Shown: in pieces, positions 25,829 to 40,800 of the stretch
Position numbering within the stretch: position 1 is the first letter of the stretch
Layout: the number at the start of each line of letters is the position of its first letter
Source: Psilocybe azurescens
Taxonomy: Eukaryota > Basidiomycota > Agaricomycetes > Agaricales > Agrocybaceae
Assembly (NCBI GenBank): GCA_023853785.1
Contig: JAJIRX010000060.1
Coordinates: 1-52,612, forward strand
Direction: 5' to 3'
Length of the DNA stretch: 52,612 bases
Program-made: the position numbers and the translations under genes
The notes under the pieces: model-generated
What the model was told of the DNA's origin: nothing
What the model saw: the letters and a program-made list of their open reading frames with translations, nothing else
Database searches by the model: none

Positions 25829-27271
25829 ATGTCACAGATACCTCAAGAACTCATTGACAAGGTCATAGATAACGTGGCGGCCGACTCAGAAAGCAATGGA
25901 CACTGGGTGGGAACTGATCTTCTACAGTGCGCGCGCGTCAATCGATCTTTCCACCCCCAATCTCTACGCTATATATTTTCTTCTATCTTAATTCGTGGAG
26001 AAAATACAGGAACAAGGAAGAGCAAGATGAGAGCTACCCGAAATCATCGAAAGCAACCCATATTCGCGAGTTACTGCAAATCTCACAGTCGCAAGCCCTG
26101 ATTTTGCCTCTCCCTACCCCACAAGGGATTGGTGTTGAGCTTGAAGATGATACAAGAAACGTTCTTCTACACGACCCAATATTCAGCCTTTTTATGAAGA
26201 AGATATCACGTAATCACAAATTGACCATTAAACCGGACAATACGAGTATAGGCTACCCTTCTGCCACTTCCTTCCAGCTGCGGACCCGGTGTCATTGATC
26301 AGCAACCTCTTTCTACCTTCCATTACTTCAAACATCACCTCGCTGACCATCCACAGGCATGAAAATTTACCGATTCCAGCATTGACAAGCTGTGTCAACC
26401 TGGTTTCACTCGGGCTGTAGCAGGTCAGCTTGGCACAAGTATACTCCTCAAGGGATCCAGGTCACAGCTCACACTTCAACATCTTGCGTATCAGAAAGAA
26501 TATGCGACTTCTTCCCCTGATTTTCTAGCGCTTTTCAACTCATCCTACGTAATCCTTCTCGGCTGAAGTCACTCACAATCTACATAGACTCGTCTGTAGA
26601 TGGCGGTGTGATACAACACTTCCTGAAACCTTGTTTCACGTCACTTGAGGAGCTTCGCTTCCTCACTATAGACGGCAGGATCTGTGATATGTGAGTCTTT
26701 CTTCTCAATTCAGAAAGCTGTATTACGCTAACCATGGACATAAGAGATACCAAACACAATCGAGATAGTAGATATCGAAAACTTGATTCAACTACGCTCA
26801 GAATCAGACTTAGATTACTTCTTCACCTTACTTGCACCCATCCGCTCGAGATTCCTGGAATACTTGTCTATCGGAGTCAAAATCAGATTCCATTTCCATA
26901 GCACTCCCTTTCCTATGTTTCCGGAGGTCGTTCTCGAGTTCGACTGTTCTCTCTTCTGCTTACGCGTTTCCCGAGTTATGGCCAGTAGAGACTGTACATT
27001 TGAACTCAAACTGGCATATTGCTATGAAGTGAAGTCAAAATGGAGGCATCCAAATACAAAGCGATGTCAATCAGCATTAACAACCCTTCGTCAAGAGCAT
27101 TTTAGTGTTTTAGCCGATACTCCTTACATCACCCTTAGGATGAACAAAACATTGACATATACAACTCCACTTATTAGAATCTCCAGAACAACCTCTCAGG
27201 CACGTTGGCTGCGCCTGCCGACAATTTTAGCATCGACTGGAATCTTCAGACGCGCCGGCGAGGGATGCTAG
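25829..27271 (+). pseudogene. F-box-like protein, probably decayed
   Basis: It begins like the many agaricomycete F-box-like proteins: MSQIPQELIDKVIDNV, an acidic stretch, LLQCARVNRSFHPQSLRYIF. Later parts of a typical leucine-rich tail appear in other frames: a block near 26290-26410 reading LPSITSNITSLTIH and then a stop, and another near 26780-26890 reading YFFTLLAPIRSRFLEYLSI. At least three frame changes and an in-frame TAG (about 26418) separate the blocks, and I could not remove them all with introns. Function would be substrate recognition in an SCF ubiquitin ligase, if expressed. Confidence 0.6.
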
Positions 27272-27592
27272 TAAATGGGTTAAATATTTTGAAGATTACT
27301 AGAAAGTGACGGTCCATAAATAATCAATACATGGTCAGCCATGTGCACCATTATGTACCTTCATAGACTCCGAAGCTTCGAAGCTCACGTTCAGACCCGG
27401 CGTCTCTCTCCCAACACTCTCCACTAGTCCGAATCGCGTCACGTCTTTTAAAACCACTAGTGGCAAGTTCAGATTGGTTCGGCTGAAAAATTAAAAGAAA
27501 ACCAACACAAGTCAAGTTTACTATTGCGTCTTCTCTCTGATCCTATGGCAATCTGGGTCTAGCGGGACACTGAAATACTCTACGCACAGATA

Positions 27593-27847
27593 TTACAGGA
27601 GCTGATTGACAAAATGATCAGTGACGTTGTTGCCAGAGCCGATGGGCGAGTCTGGACAGCGACCAACCTATCTCAGACTCTCAGTGCGCACAGGCCAATC
27701 TATCTTCTACCTGACATGTCGACCCCATGCATTAATATCCGCGGAGAAAGTCATGAGTTAGGGAGGGCAAGTTCTGTTGGAGATCATTCAGGTTCGTCCT
27801 CACCTCGTGCATTACTTCAACGAGACCTGGGAGCCTCAATGCTCTGA
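27593..27847 (+). pseudogene. Truncated second copy of the F-box-like gene
   Basis: The peptide LQELIDKMISDVVA followed by a tryptophan and TNLSQ parallels PQELIDKVIDNVAA ... TDLLQ at the start of the neighbouring F-box gene. Shortly after, the match continues in another frame (SQCAQANLSS against LQCARVNRSF, and a CGCGGAGAAA segment shared by both). The copy lacks an ATG at the right place and ends after about 85 codons. It looks like a relic of a tandem duplication. Confidence 0.5.
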
Positions 27848-28928
27848 AACTGCCCGCTTTATATCCACCACGGGCTTCAATATATAACTCTGGGTGTATA
27901 TAGGTACAAATCCGACTCAAACAGGGAACTAAGATGGCAGGGTCTCGGAGGACTTGCGCAAAGAACAACTGCACACGGCGCTGGATCGACGATGATTCAA
28001 TTATCAACGTTTTTTCGCCCAAGCATGACTAGTCCTTCTGGTGGTTATGACCATTTGATGTCTCGATTGGATTTACTCTGCTCTTACTTACGGCAGCCAA
28101 ATGCGATCTAACGACAAACTTCTTTTTTTATCTTTACCCTAGTACTACAACCATCTATCTATGGTTACCTCTGGGAGCTATTTCAAGCTTTCTTTTGTTA
28201 CTAACATCCATTACAGCAGAATTAGCAGGCCTATACATACGCTTCGACTTCCATGATTTGTCAGATGGTAGTATTGCATGCCTAATACCGGTTGTGTAAA
28301 TGCGGTTATTATTTGTTATGATGTCCATCTAATCGTGAGGATTATCAGCGCCTATTACTCAAGCGATCCACTTGGGTAAGACTCAGAGCTGCTAATCGAC
28401 ATCCCTTGAGATGTTATTCATTAGCCTCAATCGTGAAGTTTTAGGAATTTGTATGATAAGCGATTCACATTACTGTAGCCGAAGGCGGGGGTAGTGGATT
28501 AACAACTCTCAGTATTCCATAGGTTATCAGTGTTTCTTTCTTGGAACGGGCTTGGCCCGGGCTATTTTGAAAATTAAATACCCACAGAGAAGACCTTGCT
28601 GACCAGAGAGTACATAGTTCCTGAGAAAATCGACCCAAATCTGGTATGCATTAGCATGGTGGCGAAACTGCCTGACCAAGGGTGCCGGTCAAAAGGTCCG
28701 AGATCCCCTACCCCCACTGCAGCCCACTGCCCCAGCATCAATTCTTGTGAACGTTGACTTTTAGCCACCAAATGCTGCCGAAAAGGATGCCGTAGGTGTA
28801 ATACGTACCTTCCCCCTCTGGCCTTGGACAAGAAGATTACGCGATAACGATCTTTGTGAGTCTTTGTAACGCACATGCATTTCATATTTGTGGAAGTGGA
28901 AATGACAATGGGGGTGCTGTTAAAAGCT

Positions 28929-28936
28929 ATAAAAGC
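28929..28936 (+). promoter_or_regulatory. TATA box of the Old Yellow Enzyme gene
   Basis: TATAAAAG lies 80 bases upstream of the ATG at 29009, the right distance for a short 5' leader. The minus-strand open frame that crosses this region (28574-28951) has no family signature. Confidence 0.55.
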
Positions 28937-29008
28937 ACGTTGCAAAGTCAACGACTTTCAGCAGAATTTGAATAACCTTCCTCCTCATTACCACTCGATC
29001 CCGCAAGG

Positions 29009-30589
<1,581 letters not shown>

Positions 30590-30612
<23 letters not shown>

Positions 30613-31491
30613 GAATTGCATTCCATAAATAATACATTTGTGCTCTCTTTATACTATGAAATATACCATTCATCTGATTTTACCTGCTTCAATAGAGGTT
30701 AACAAACTGTTATATGAATCTCAACAACCCAGCTACTTTTGATTCTCTGAAAATTTCTTGTATCTTTCTAGTACACTATGCAATAAGGATGCCTTTTCAG
30801 CTCTTCTTGGACATTAGGCCCACATTCCATTAAATGGTAGGCTGTGCTGGCCACTTGAGTCCTACCATATCACTAAGTTAAAGACTCCAACAAGGAATCA
30901 GTGTTAATCAGTCAATTTGAAATTAATCCACATAGGAGGTGCTTAGCTTGTTTAAGTATTTGTGTCCTAGTGAGAATGTCAAAATCCCTTGATGGAGGCC
31001 CTTTTTGTAGATCATCTGTCATCTAAGAACTTAAGTAGTTACATAAAGGATTAGTTTGTAAACACCTTGAACAACTTTGAGCTCACAATACCCAGTTCAA
31101 TCTAGGTTGTCATTAAAGGTGATGCTGGGACCATTTGTTTTACATTACAATACTTGAAAATGATGCCAACATGTTAGTGTTTGGCTTTTGTGCTGAAGGA
31201 ACTGTCCCAAGAGATACCTGGAGAATTCTGGTCAACACTGAGTAAAAGGCATGAGCCTGGCATTTTAACATGGCCAACTAACACTGTTTTCAGCATTCAC
31301 CTGACACAAAGCTCTTGATGAACCTTAACATCCTTATCCTCTATCTCTTGCACAATGCACAATTTGGCTCTTTCTCAGAAGAAGGTCTTGCTGGCTGCAC
31401 TGGAATGCAACAAACTTCTTTGTGCAACTTTGCAAGCTGCATGTGCAGATGTTCCAGTGGACTACATTGTGTGGCTCAATGAATAGTTTCA
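30590..31491. other. CpG-free island downstream of the Old Yellow Enzyme gene
   Basis: About 900 bases contain no CpG dinucleotide at all, while the flanking OYE exons and GEF gene have ordinary CpG. TpG and CpA are abundant. No reading frame of note is present. The pattern suggests an old methylated repeat whose CpGs decayed by deamination. Confidence 0.65.
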
Positions 31492-31905
31492 CGCCGTTGC
31501 TCCGATAGGTGACTGATGATCACAAACAGAACCTCGATGAAGAAATGATGCTGGCAGTTTGATATGCAAAGCACTAACGAATTTTAACTTTATGATGGTC
31601 ACTTTCCCGCAGACTGCCAGTGCAATGTAAGTTGTATCCCATGAAAACAGATACCTGGAATCTCAACTAGTCGTTCGGTATAGGCCATATATAAATTACA
31701 AAAATATGAATTCTAGCCGGCCTTATACCGAGCAAAGTGCATCGAAAAAATAAATCAAAACCTTCGTGAAAACGAGCCACCTAAATCCAATATAATAAAG
31801 CGAAAAAGTCATCATAATTCACTTGTCGAGTGAATGAATCATCTGTCAAGCAAAGTGCACATGTGTGGTGAAGTACATAAAAATAAAGGGAGAGGTATAA
31901 TAAAA

Positions 31906-34900
31906 TCACTCCGAGTACATCGCCAGCGCTCGTTGGAGGTAGGTCGTCTCCAAACCCCGAAGGCGAAGGCATTTCTGGAAGAGTTTCTTGTCAATGGGGA
32001 ACTGCACCCTGCTCGCCAGATGTTGCCCAGCCACAAGAGACTTGATAACATCTGCGATGCGGCGCTGTTTGTGAACATTGACCAACGGCTCGAGGTGCAT
32101 GGAAGGCGGCAGGGGCGCCAAAGCAGAAAACACTTCGGGATGCGCAGGGGGTCGAAATGAGCAGTTTCAGGATCAATGCCGATGACACTATTAGGAGTAG
32201 TCGGATCAATTAGGGCAGGTAGCTTGTTAAATTCATGAATCTGGGAGAGGTAGATACCTGCAAAAGTTATAAGTGTTTGAAGAAAATACAAAGACGGTGA
32301 ATCGCGACATACCAATGAAAGGAATACAAGCAGTAGGTACTGAAGGACGGTTATCCGAGGTTGCCTTGCCTTTGCCGCTCTGAGAATCTCCGCCACTGAT
32401 CACGGAGGCCGCATGAGAGCTGCCTTCGAGGGGCTTTGCATCTACGATGGAGTCGACAATCTGACGCATAAACTTGAAGTTGTCTGCGACAGTGATGAAC
32501 AATTTGAGATCCTTGAAAACCCGGGCTTCGAAGACTCCGATGCGATTCCAGCCTTGTTTCTTCATGGCTCTAGCGACCCAATCGCCTTTGAGCGCCATGA
32601 TGATGGCGGTCAGGGTATTGAAATTGCTAAGAGAATAACATTTCTTGATAATGGATAAAAATGAACGAGCAGTCAACATAAAAAATGAGAGGCTTACCCA
32701 GGCAATTCGGAGGAATTTCGAGACAACGAAGGGCCTTGCGGTGGGAGGAGTTAAGACGACTTCAGAGATGACAAAAGCAACCATAAGATTGAAGCGCGCT
32801 CGCACAGCCGCAAGAGCAGTGGTCTTCTCAGAGAATTTCAGTTCGGCCTTCCACCGCGCTCTGTCCTTCAGGTATTGTGCCCAATCCAGAACATTGATCT
32901 CTTCACACTCCATCCATTCGTCCGTGACCAACTCTTCGAATTTGACACCCATGAAGAGCTCCCTATCGATCATCGAGAAGTGCTCAGCCAACTGCTCAGC
33001 CGGGTAGCCCAGGACAAACGACTGGTGAATGCTGCGAGTGACATCGGAAGTAGAGAACTTGGACGACAGGATAGACTCTGCTGGAGGACTGATTGGTTCG
33101 ACTGCCGGTGTTTCGTTCGGTGGCAGTCTACTCTGCAGTATTTCCATAGGAACCGCATCTTCCAGAGGAGGTTTTTGCGGCTCTGAACGAGGGATGGGAC
33201 CCAAACCAGGAGGAAGAGGTAATTGCTGAGTAGACTGTGAAGGGATCGGGGTATGTGGCATTCCATCAGCGTCATCATTGTCATAACTGTCGTCAGTCTC
33301 CGAGGAGGATACAACTAAGTCAGGCGGGCTTTCGATATCAGTATCGTCGGTCGGTGGATCTACTTCATCGATAAATCCCTCAATGTCGTCTTCAGAGAAA
33401 ATTGAACTCTCGTAGTCGTAATCGCCGTTTTTCATCCGTTCTTGAAGAGATCGGACCCACCCATCTACTTTCTCCGCCTTCTCCTGTTGAATTTTGGGAT
33501 TGATCTGTCCCTCCAACCTTCGCAAAGCAGCCTCGACGTCGCCGCTATCTTCCCCATCATTACTCATCGATTCAAAAGTACGTTGCAGTGATTTCATCTG
33601 CCAGCGATGAATGGGCGGCGGGACTCCCGAAGAAGAAGGCGAAGTGTCAGAATGTGTCGAGCTAGCGACAGAATCCCGCATATATTCGTTCGACACGATT
33701 CCCATCGAAGAGACCTCAGAGCGTCGCACAAATTCAAAATCGCGGCGATTAGGCAGCCTCCTTGCTGGACGCATCAACCCTGGCGGTGCAGGTAGATCTG
33801 CTCCACCAGGAAGCGACGATGTGTCCGAGAAATCTAAATCATCGTCAATCGAAGCGTCAAATGCCCATTGACTGTGTTGCCCAGGGAATGTAGGAGGAAG
33901 AGGTCCGTCGGCGGTGAGAATGGCACCAAATGAATCAGTCGAAGATGACATGAAGGATTCAGGACGGTCGGGATCTCCCAGGCTATACGAGTTATCACCG
34001 AAAGATGCAGGACTAAGTCGGCGATTGGCAAAAGTGACAGGAACAAGGTCGGCTCGAACAGTTTCGACGAGCGAAACGACAGGAACCGGGGGTACATCAT
34101 TAGATTCAGGCACAGATTCCACAAAAGAAGGTAGAAGAGATGGTTGGGACGGTTCTGGTAGAGGAGATGAAGTGGAAGGTGGAGACTCGGTCTTCAAGGT
34201 GGTCGTAGCAGTCGTGTCATGAACAACATTAGATTGAGATAATAGAGGAGAACTCGATGGCTGAGAAGGGTGTATATTTGCAGTTGACAGAGGTATTGAA
34301 GGCGAGGTCGGCAATACTGACAGTAATGGCGGTAAAACAAGTAGGGAAGGGTGATGAGAATGGCTCTCAACAGGAGCGACGATGATGCTAGAAGTGCTGG
34401 GCTTAGGAGCTGGTGGTTCAACCATCCTGAGGTAATTCTCAACACCACCGTTCACTGTGAGAAGATCCCGTGCAACGTTAAGGTCGAGATCAAAAGCCTG
34501 GTCCCCAACACCACAAACACCTAACGTATTGGGCGGACGAACCGCAGACCTATGGTTTAGAACGCGCTTCCAACGTCCAAGTCTGCCGATTGTCCTGACG
34601 AAGGCTCTCGACAAGGCACTGTGGTGGTGGCCGAGAACAACAGGCGCCGTGTTCTCGATGAAAGGTATATCGGCATCCGTGCTTGGTCCTGGAGCGTGGT
34701 CTGTGCGCTGTAGAATGTTGAAAGATGAAAGCGGAAGCGAAGCTGGTCGATTAGGAGACAGAACGGTACCGCCGACGGCGCCTGCTGTGAGATGCGCGTT
34801 GGCCGGATCGCTGGGGAAGCCCGACACTTCTTCAATTTTTGCTTCATCTGGAAGGAAATCAAGGTCGAGGATAGATTCATTATCTTCCTGAGGTAACTTC

Positions 34901-37223
34901 CGAATAGCCTCTGCGAAGCTTTTCCCAGCACATGATCAACCGGACGTTCCTCGCTATCTGAGCTAGATTTGGGTTCTGAAGAAGATTTGGGTTTTTCAGA
35001 TGTACGAGTGTGAGCTCGTTTACATTCCTTGGCAACCTTGATTAAACGCTTGACAATATCCTATGGACCAAGATAAAGATATCAGATAAGAACGATCTGA
35101 AATGATGATATGCGCTTACAGTCGCATCACTATGTTTCTTCAATATCGGATCATCAATCAATGTGTTCAACCAATCAGCAATTAGCAATCTAAGCTCGCG
35201 GTTGGGTATGAAGTCAACGGTGAAGAAAGTCAACAACCAATATCGAATGGCAACAAACGTCCGCACACGGACGATACGACGAACGGTTTCGTCTTGCCTT
35301 GATGTCGCTTCTTGAAGAGCCCAATGAAAGCGGCATATGAATAGATGGCACAGATCGACAGCCACAACATATGTGCGATATGTCAAGAAGAAGTTCAAAA
35401 GTTCGTCGTAATTCAAGTCGCTGGTCAACTGGGCGATCCAGCGCTCGATTGTAGCTGCTAAAAGCACCTTCTGGCCTCTCTTGGGAAGGCTGACAACAGA
35501 AGCGTCGGGTGATTTGTATTTGGAGACTTTGCTGCTTCGTCTCTTAGTCATGCTAGACGAGGATGGGTTGGAAGACGAGACATCCGTTAAGCTGTCTCGA
35601 GATTTGGAATGATAGTCTTCTGCCTCTGGTTCAACTTGAATGTCACCCCAAATGACAAAACGAGGGTCATCTCTTGGAGCTGCACTCTGGTCGGCAGCCA
35701 ATGAAAGCTTTATCACGTTAGTATTGTCTTCGGGTACCAATTTTTCGAAAAGAGGGAGTCCGCGATATGTCTGAAGAACATTGAAAACTTCGGTGGAATA
35801 ATGAGACGAGAGTCGATGAGCATCGGCCGATGGTACGGCGTCCGGTTCCGCTTGCCCAGGAGGATTGGTTGACTGTGCGGGATCAACTGGGGCTGACGAT
35901 ATCATGCTTAAACGAATAGCTGACGCTGGTCGGCTAAGTTCCTCAGCCGTGCCCGAAGCGTCGGAGGAAGGTGCTGGTGAGTCGCTATTTGGGAGACTTT
36001 CACGGGAATCATGTTGACGAGCCGTTCGCCCAGATTCAAAGGATTGCATTTCGCGCAGATATCTCGGCGCTGGCATACGTTCTGGCACGACTTTCATGGA
36101 TGGCGAATTGAAGACGACCTTCTGTCCAAAAGGATGTATTATTGTCGCCCGTGGTCGAAGAGGAGCCGAGGATGGTGTATCGGGGTTGAAATGACCGTGA
36201 TTAGAAAAGTTGCTTGTTGAAGCACTTGATGGTGGTGAAAACCAATCCATCAGTTCTGCAAATGCGTCGATGTGACGAGGAGGAGGATGTGCGTTGAATG
36301 GCACGGGAATTCGAGGAATATCCATTGCAGTAACACTCTGCGAGTGCCCCTACCTGTGACCGCAAATGTAGGTGCAGAAATTATCGTGGGTTCCAAACTA
36401 GACATATCGGGTATTGATCGAGTCTTTCGAAGTTTCTTAGATACTGAAGGAGTGTTAGAAACTCCTATAGGAGGGCGGCTGGTTGGAGGTATGCTGGGCT
36501 TCGCAAACATGCTGGGCTGCAGAAAATGCATGCTCAATCGAGAACGACGCTGAGTGCGAGGAGAATGGGAAGTCTCGCTCAAAGTCTTGGATTGCTTTAA
36601 AAGGTCGTCGGCATCAGCAGCCGTGGCCGCAGGCGCTGAATTTTTGCCGCGATGACTAGAATAAGAAGTTAGCACGAGAGAAAGATACGAGGAAAAAGTA
36701 AACGAACCCAATGCGGTACATAGACTTCCCATGCTGGTTAACAAAAGCTGTTATAGCGTAGGGAGAGCGAACGGAAGGACCAACGCCGGCCAGTTGGTCA
36801 TATCTTCTCTTCAGTATGTGAGCTGTCGGGCCAGACGACGTCTCAATGAAACTCCCATCAGCTGATTGATAGTAACTGTGAGACCGGACCTAATTCAGAG
36901 TGATAAGAAAACATACGTGCAACGCTGATGTCGTCCAAGGCTACGTCAGGACCCAGGTTTTCCAGTTCTCCATTCTCTAAAAGCAAGTCGGAAAGTGAGA
37001 AGATGTGGGGTGTTGTGGTAATGGGTAGAGGAGGAGACAAAAATTGAGCAGAGGTTTCAGGTAACTTGAGAGTAGATGCCAAAGAAGGGCGATCCTGCTG
37101 ATCTACAGCCAATATGGATTCCGGAGCTTCAATAATTGGTATTTGGACCGCAGATGAGAGATTAGTGTCGGGAAGTATCGGGTCATCGGATTTGGTGGAG
37201 TCAATAGGTATCGTGTCAGACAT
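31906..37223 (-). CDS. LTE1-like Ras-family guanine nucleotide exchange factor
   Basis: It activates a Ras/Rho-type small GTPase by promoting GDP release. Start ATG at 37223 (MSDTIPIDS). Six exons, approximately 37223-36917, 36861-36708, 36655-35120, 35060-32698, 32643-32313 and 32257-31906, give about 1,681 residues. The RasGEF_N module is at about 35470-35120 (LLAATIERWIAQLTSDLNYD ... IRYWLLTFFTVDF). A Ser/Pro/acidic linker of several hundred residues follows. The catalytic CDC25 domain is at about 33030-32000 (IDRELFMGVKFEELV, FNLMVAFVISEVVL, KCYSLSNFNTLTAII, then IPFIGIYLSQIHEFNKLP). GEF_N and a distant C-terminal GEF domain is the LTE1 layout (mitotic exit in yeast), but the true GTPase is unknown. 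A 54-base intron at 32697-32644 is in frame and stop-free, so naive translation hides it. Three single-base losses (about 36347-36350, 34920-34926, 32137-32139) sit in homopolymers; adding them leaves the length divisible by three. Confidence 0.9.
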
Positions 37224-37830
37224 GATAGAATAAAGAATATAAGCGCCAGGATCAGAGCGTCGACAATCAAAATGACATGGCTCAAAAATGGGAAGAAGCA
37301 GGGCAAACTTCAGAGTCAATAGTCTCAAATAAGCCGCCGGTTACTAGATAAAGATCAGTCTATATCACCATCGTGTATAATCTCATACTCACTAATACAA
37401 AGTGCGTTATGTTTGTCGTCGTCGTCGTCAATGGTGGGGAGAAAGAAAGGCGGACATCTAAAATCAGGAAATAATGGAAATCATGATCCTTTGTCACATA
37501 TCACGTGTATTTATGTCCAAAATGGGAGGACCTCCTCGATATCGCCGCCACTGACACCTGTGCAGAGATTCAGTGGAGTCGGCCACTCGCTTTCTCTAGG
37601 ATATAATTCTATGTGCTCCCTACTATTCCAATATTTAAATTGATATCCTAACCACCAATATAATATGCCTGCCAAATGGAACACACACACGTGAATGTGT
37701 GACATAATGTTAGTATGCAGTCACGGTCGCGTCGGAACGCTTCTTGTATTTCTACTACTTGTATTGAGGGCCGAGGCTTTGCCCGGCATTACGAGTCCTT
37801 TTTATTTTTACACTGTATTCTTTGAGTCTC
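37224..37830. other. Upstream region of the GEF gene
   Basis: Ordinary CpG-containing spacer with a GTCGTC microsatellite (about 37412-37428). No gene is recognised. Confidence 0.45.
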
Positions 37831-40800
37831 GGCATTGGCAATTATAGTATTTGTACCAGAACCTAAAGAAAAATATATTATATAATTGTTATTTCTTATA
37901 TTATCAATGGTACTAAATTGTTGAATCCACCTCTGTCAGCCTTAGATCCAAACAGAACATCAAACTTACATAAAGGGAATAAATCAAATGGTCAAATGAG
38001 GAGTTGAACAGCAGACAGTCATAGGTGTGTCCAAAGAATGTGATTAGTTTGGTGGGATATATTTTATGAACTATACATCTTAACAAAAGGGAAAATTTAG
38101 TAAGTGGGGAATGAGTTAGAGAGGAATTAGCAAAAGTGATGTAAGTAATTGATGCATGCAAGTGAAAGAGTTGAACTCTGAATCACACAGAGAACACAAT
38201 TCAGAGTGCATGCAAAGCTTATCAGATGGGCTCATGAACTACCATTGTGAATAAAAAGAATTGAATTCTTGTGTAAATTTAAGTGATTTCTTTTTTTTCT
38301 CCACCAATAACTCTTTGTTACAATACTACTTGCTTCAATTTCAAACAGCTCTATACACTTTCATGTGTTCTACTGAGCAAGAGAATTCTCAGACTAAAGA
38401 TAAGAGTTCTATTATGCAATAATAGGATTCTATTAAACATTAGCTCAGTTTTTGCAGCATTGGCTGCTGCTTTATGCAATATCTGGAGAATTTTAAAACA
38501 TTTTGAACTTCAGGTTAGTAGAGTTTTTCAATATATTCCTACCACACTGACAGGCAGCCAATGCATCCTCATACACACCACATTTTCTGTTGACACCATT
38601 GCTGTCTCTTTCTGTATTTTGGCTCCATCACTATAGCAGTCATTGACTTAGAAAAGAAACAGACTGGTTATTGATTGTATTTGTCCTTGGTAAATGGTAT
38701 CATTAGTAGAGACATAACACATTAAAGTTACAGACCACAGCAATAGAACTATACAGATTTCAAAATATGCTGAAACACTAACAAATATTCTTGTTAGGCA
38801 CAACCAAACATTACAGAAAGAAATAGTCTACCTGCCAAAATGTCTATTCAATTATTGGAGTGAACAATATATCCAAGTCCAAAGAACAGAAAAAAAGGGA
38901 TACAAAACAGGTACAAGATACTACAGAATATAAAAATATAGTCAAATACTGAGGACATAATATCAAGTTTGAATACACCAAGTTTCATTGTTCACAGTAA
39001 GGAAGAGGTTAAAAGAAGAAAAACAAAGGTGTCATATAATATAGCAACATATACATGACAGAATCACAAACAATACAAACATCAAGACAACAACCACAGT
39101 CCATGGACCCCAGCTATGACTTGATAGAGGCCAAGGCCACATTGAAGCAGGTGCACACAGATGCACAGCACAATGTGAAAGAATCAACTGCAATATCAGA
39201 ATTCAATGTAAGTTTGTGCTATTATATTAACAAAACATTATCCACTAGCTGAAGACATTGTTGACAGGATGACAACTACCACATGGTGTTTGTCAAGCAA
39301 CTGCATTCATGGCATGTAACAAGAAAACCAAAGATGATAAAAAGATACTCACCACATAACAGCATGAAACATGTCAAACCAGTGGCATTTAAGACTGGAG
39401 ACATAGTATGGGTCACTATGTCCTTTGTAGCATATGTGAACAAGGACAATACTGCATCAATAAACATTGTGCTGAAGGCATTGACATTGATAGAAGAGAA
39501 GGTAGGCAACTTCTATGGCCTCACATTGAAACAAATTGTATTGCTATACAATGATATCAAAACAAATCCAATCAGAAACATGAAGCAGACTTACTGAAGA
39601 CAATGCAGAAGATCATCATCATCAAAGAAAGAGAGTATTTGATGAAGAGAAGAACATGTACACTTAGCATGGAACACATGTTCATCAGCAGCTGAACAGT
39701 GCCCATATAGGTAACACATGTCAACTATTACAATCAACATTACATATTTGACATGTAGCACTACATATAATTTAATGTGCATATAGCACTATTGTTATAG
39801 TATATTTGCATTCCATAGATCCCTTTGCCCTCATTCTAAAATTCCAGCTCAAGACTGTTTCATTCTCTTCTTTTAAAGAACTGGCCAAATCGGCTGTACA
39901 ATACACATTTAGGTAGTTAATTAATCCATCTAGATAGTGGACACTTTCTTTTTCTTGAAACTATATGTGATTTCCTCTTTAAATATGAATAGCAAGATTG
40001 CAGAAGGAAGCAATGCCTGTTTAAGCATCTCCAATAACTGAGCATTGCAGAGTCTACTTAGAATAAAACAAGCATCAGTCCTTGGCCAGATAACAAACTA
40101 GTAGTGTAGAACTTTACAGAATATGCTTTACAGTTGTAGAAATACTTTCCTGTATTTAAGAGAATTCAAATGAGGCCAGAAGAATCTTAACTCATTTTAC
40201 TACCCATTCTTTGTGTGAACTTTCACAAGATATTCATAAAACTTGAACTCATTAAAGTCTCAAGCTTCTGAACCGCAAATTTCACAAAACATTACACTTA
40301 CAGCTGAATCACCCTCTGAAGGACCACCTTTATTTTTACTACTCAATCTATTTCATAGGTCTAGAGATACCCATTATGCTACTAGATATCTTACTTAGGA
40401 TAAATTCAATCTTATCTAAGTGTTCAGACACATCTTAAAGCATGTATTCAAGGATCAATACACCAATCATTATATAAGTCATAACAACTATAGACTTGAA
40501 ATGAGATTTACAAATACTATTTTTTTTGTAGACAGTAGCAGTAAATAATATTATTAATATACACAGAAGCCAGTTATACATGTAAGGACTATATGAAATT
40601 ATTGACAGATGACACAAAAGACTAATAATATGTTGCACCAAAAACACTGCTAAACTGTAGTCAGATCAAACAGCTACTTGACATTACAAAAGTGACTGAG
40701 CACCATGTGATTTTATATTCACAATGGATATTCATGTTAAGGCTATTTTAAAAACAAAGGATGGTCATATACCTTTCTAAATTTGCTGAAGCACTCATGT

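Noticed and set aside
32413..34891. Plus-strand frames opposite the GEF gene
   Set aside because: Antisense shadows; the minus strand carries the RasGEF signatures and splice sites.
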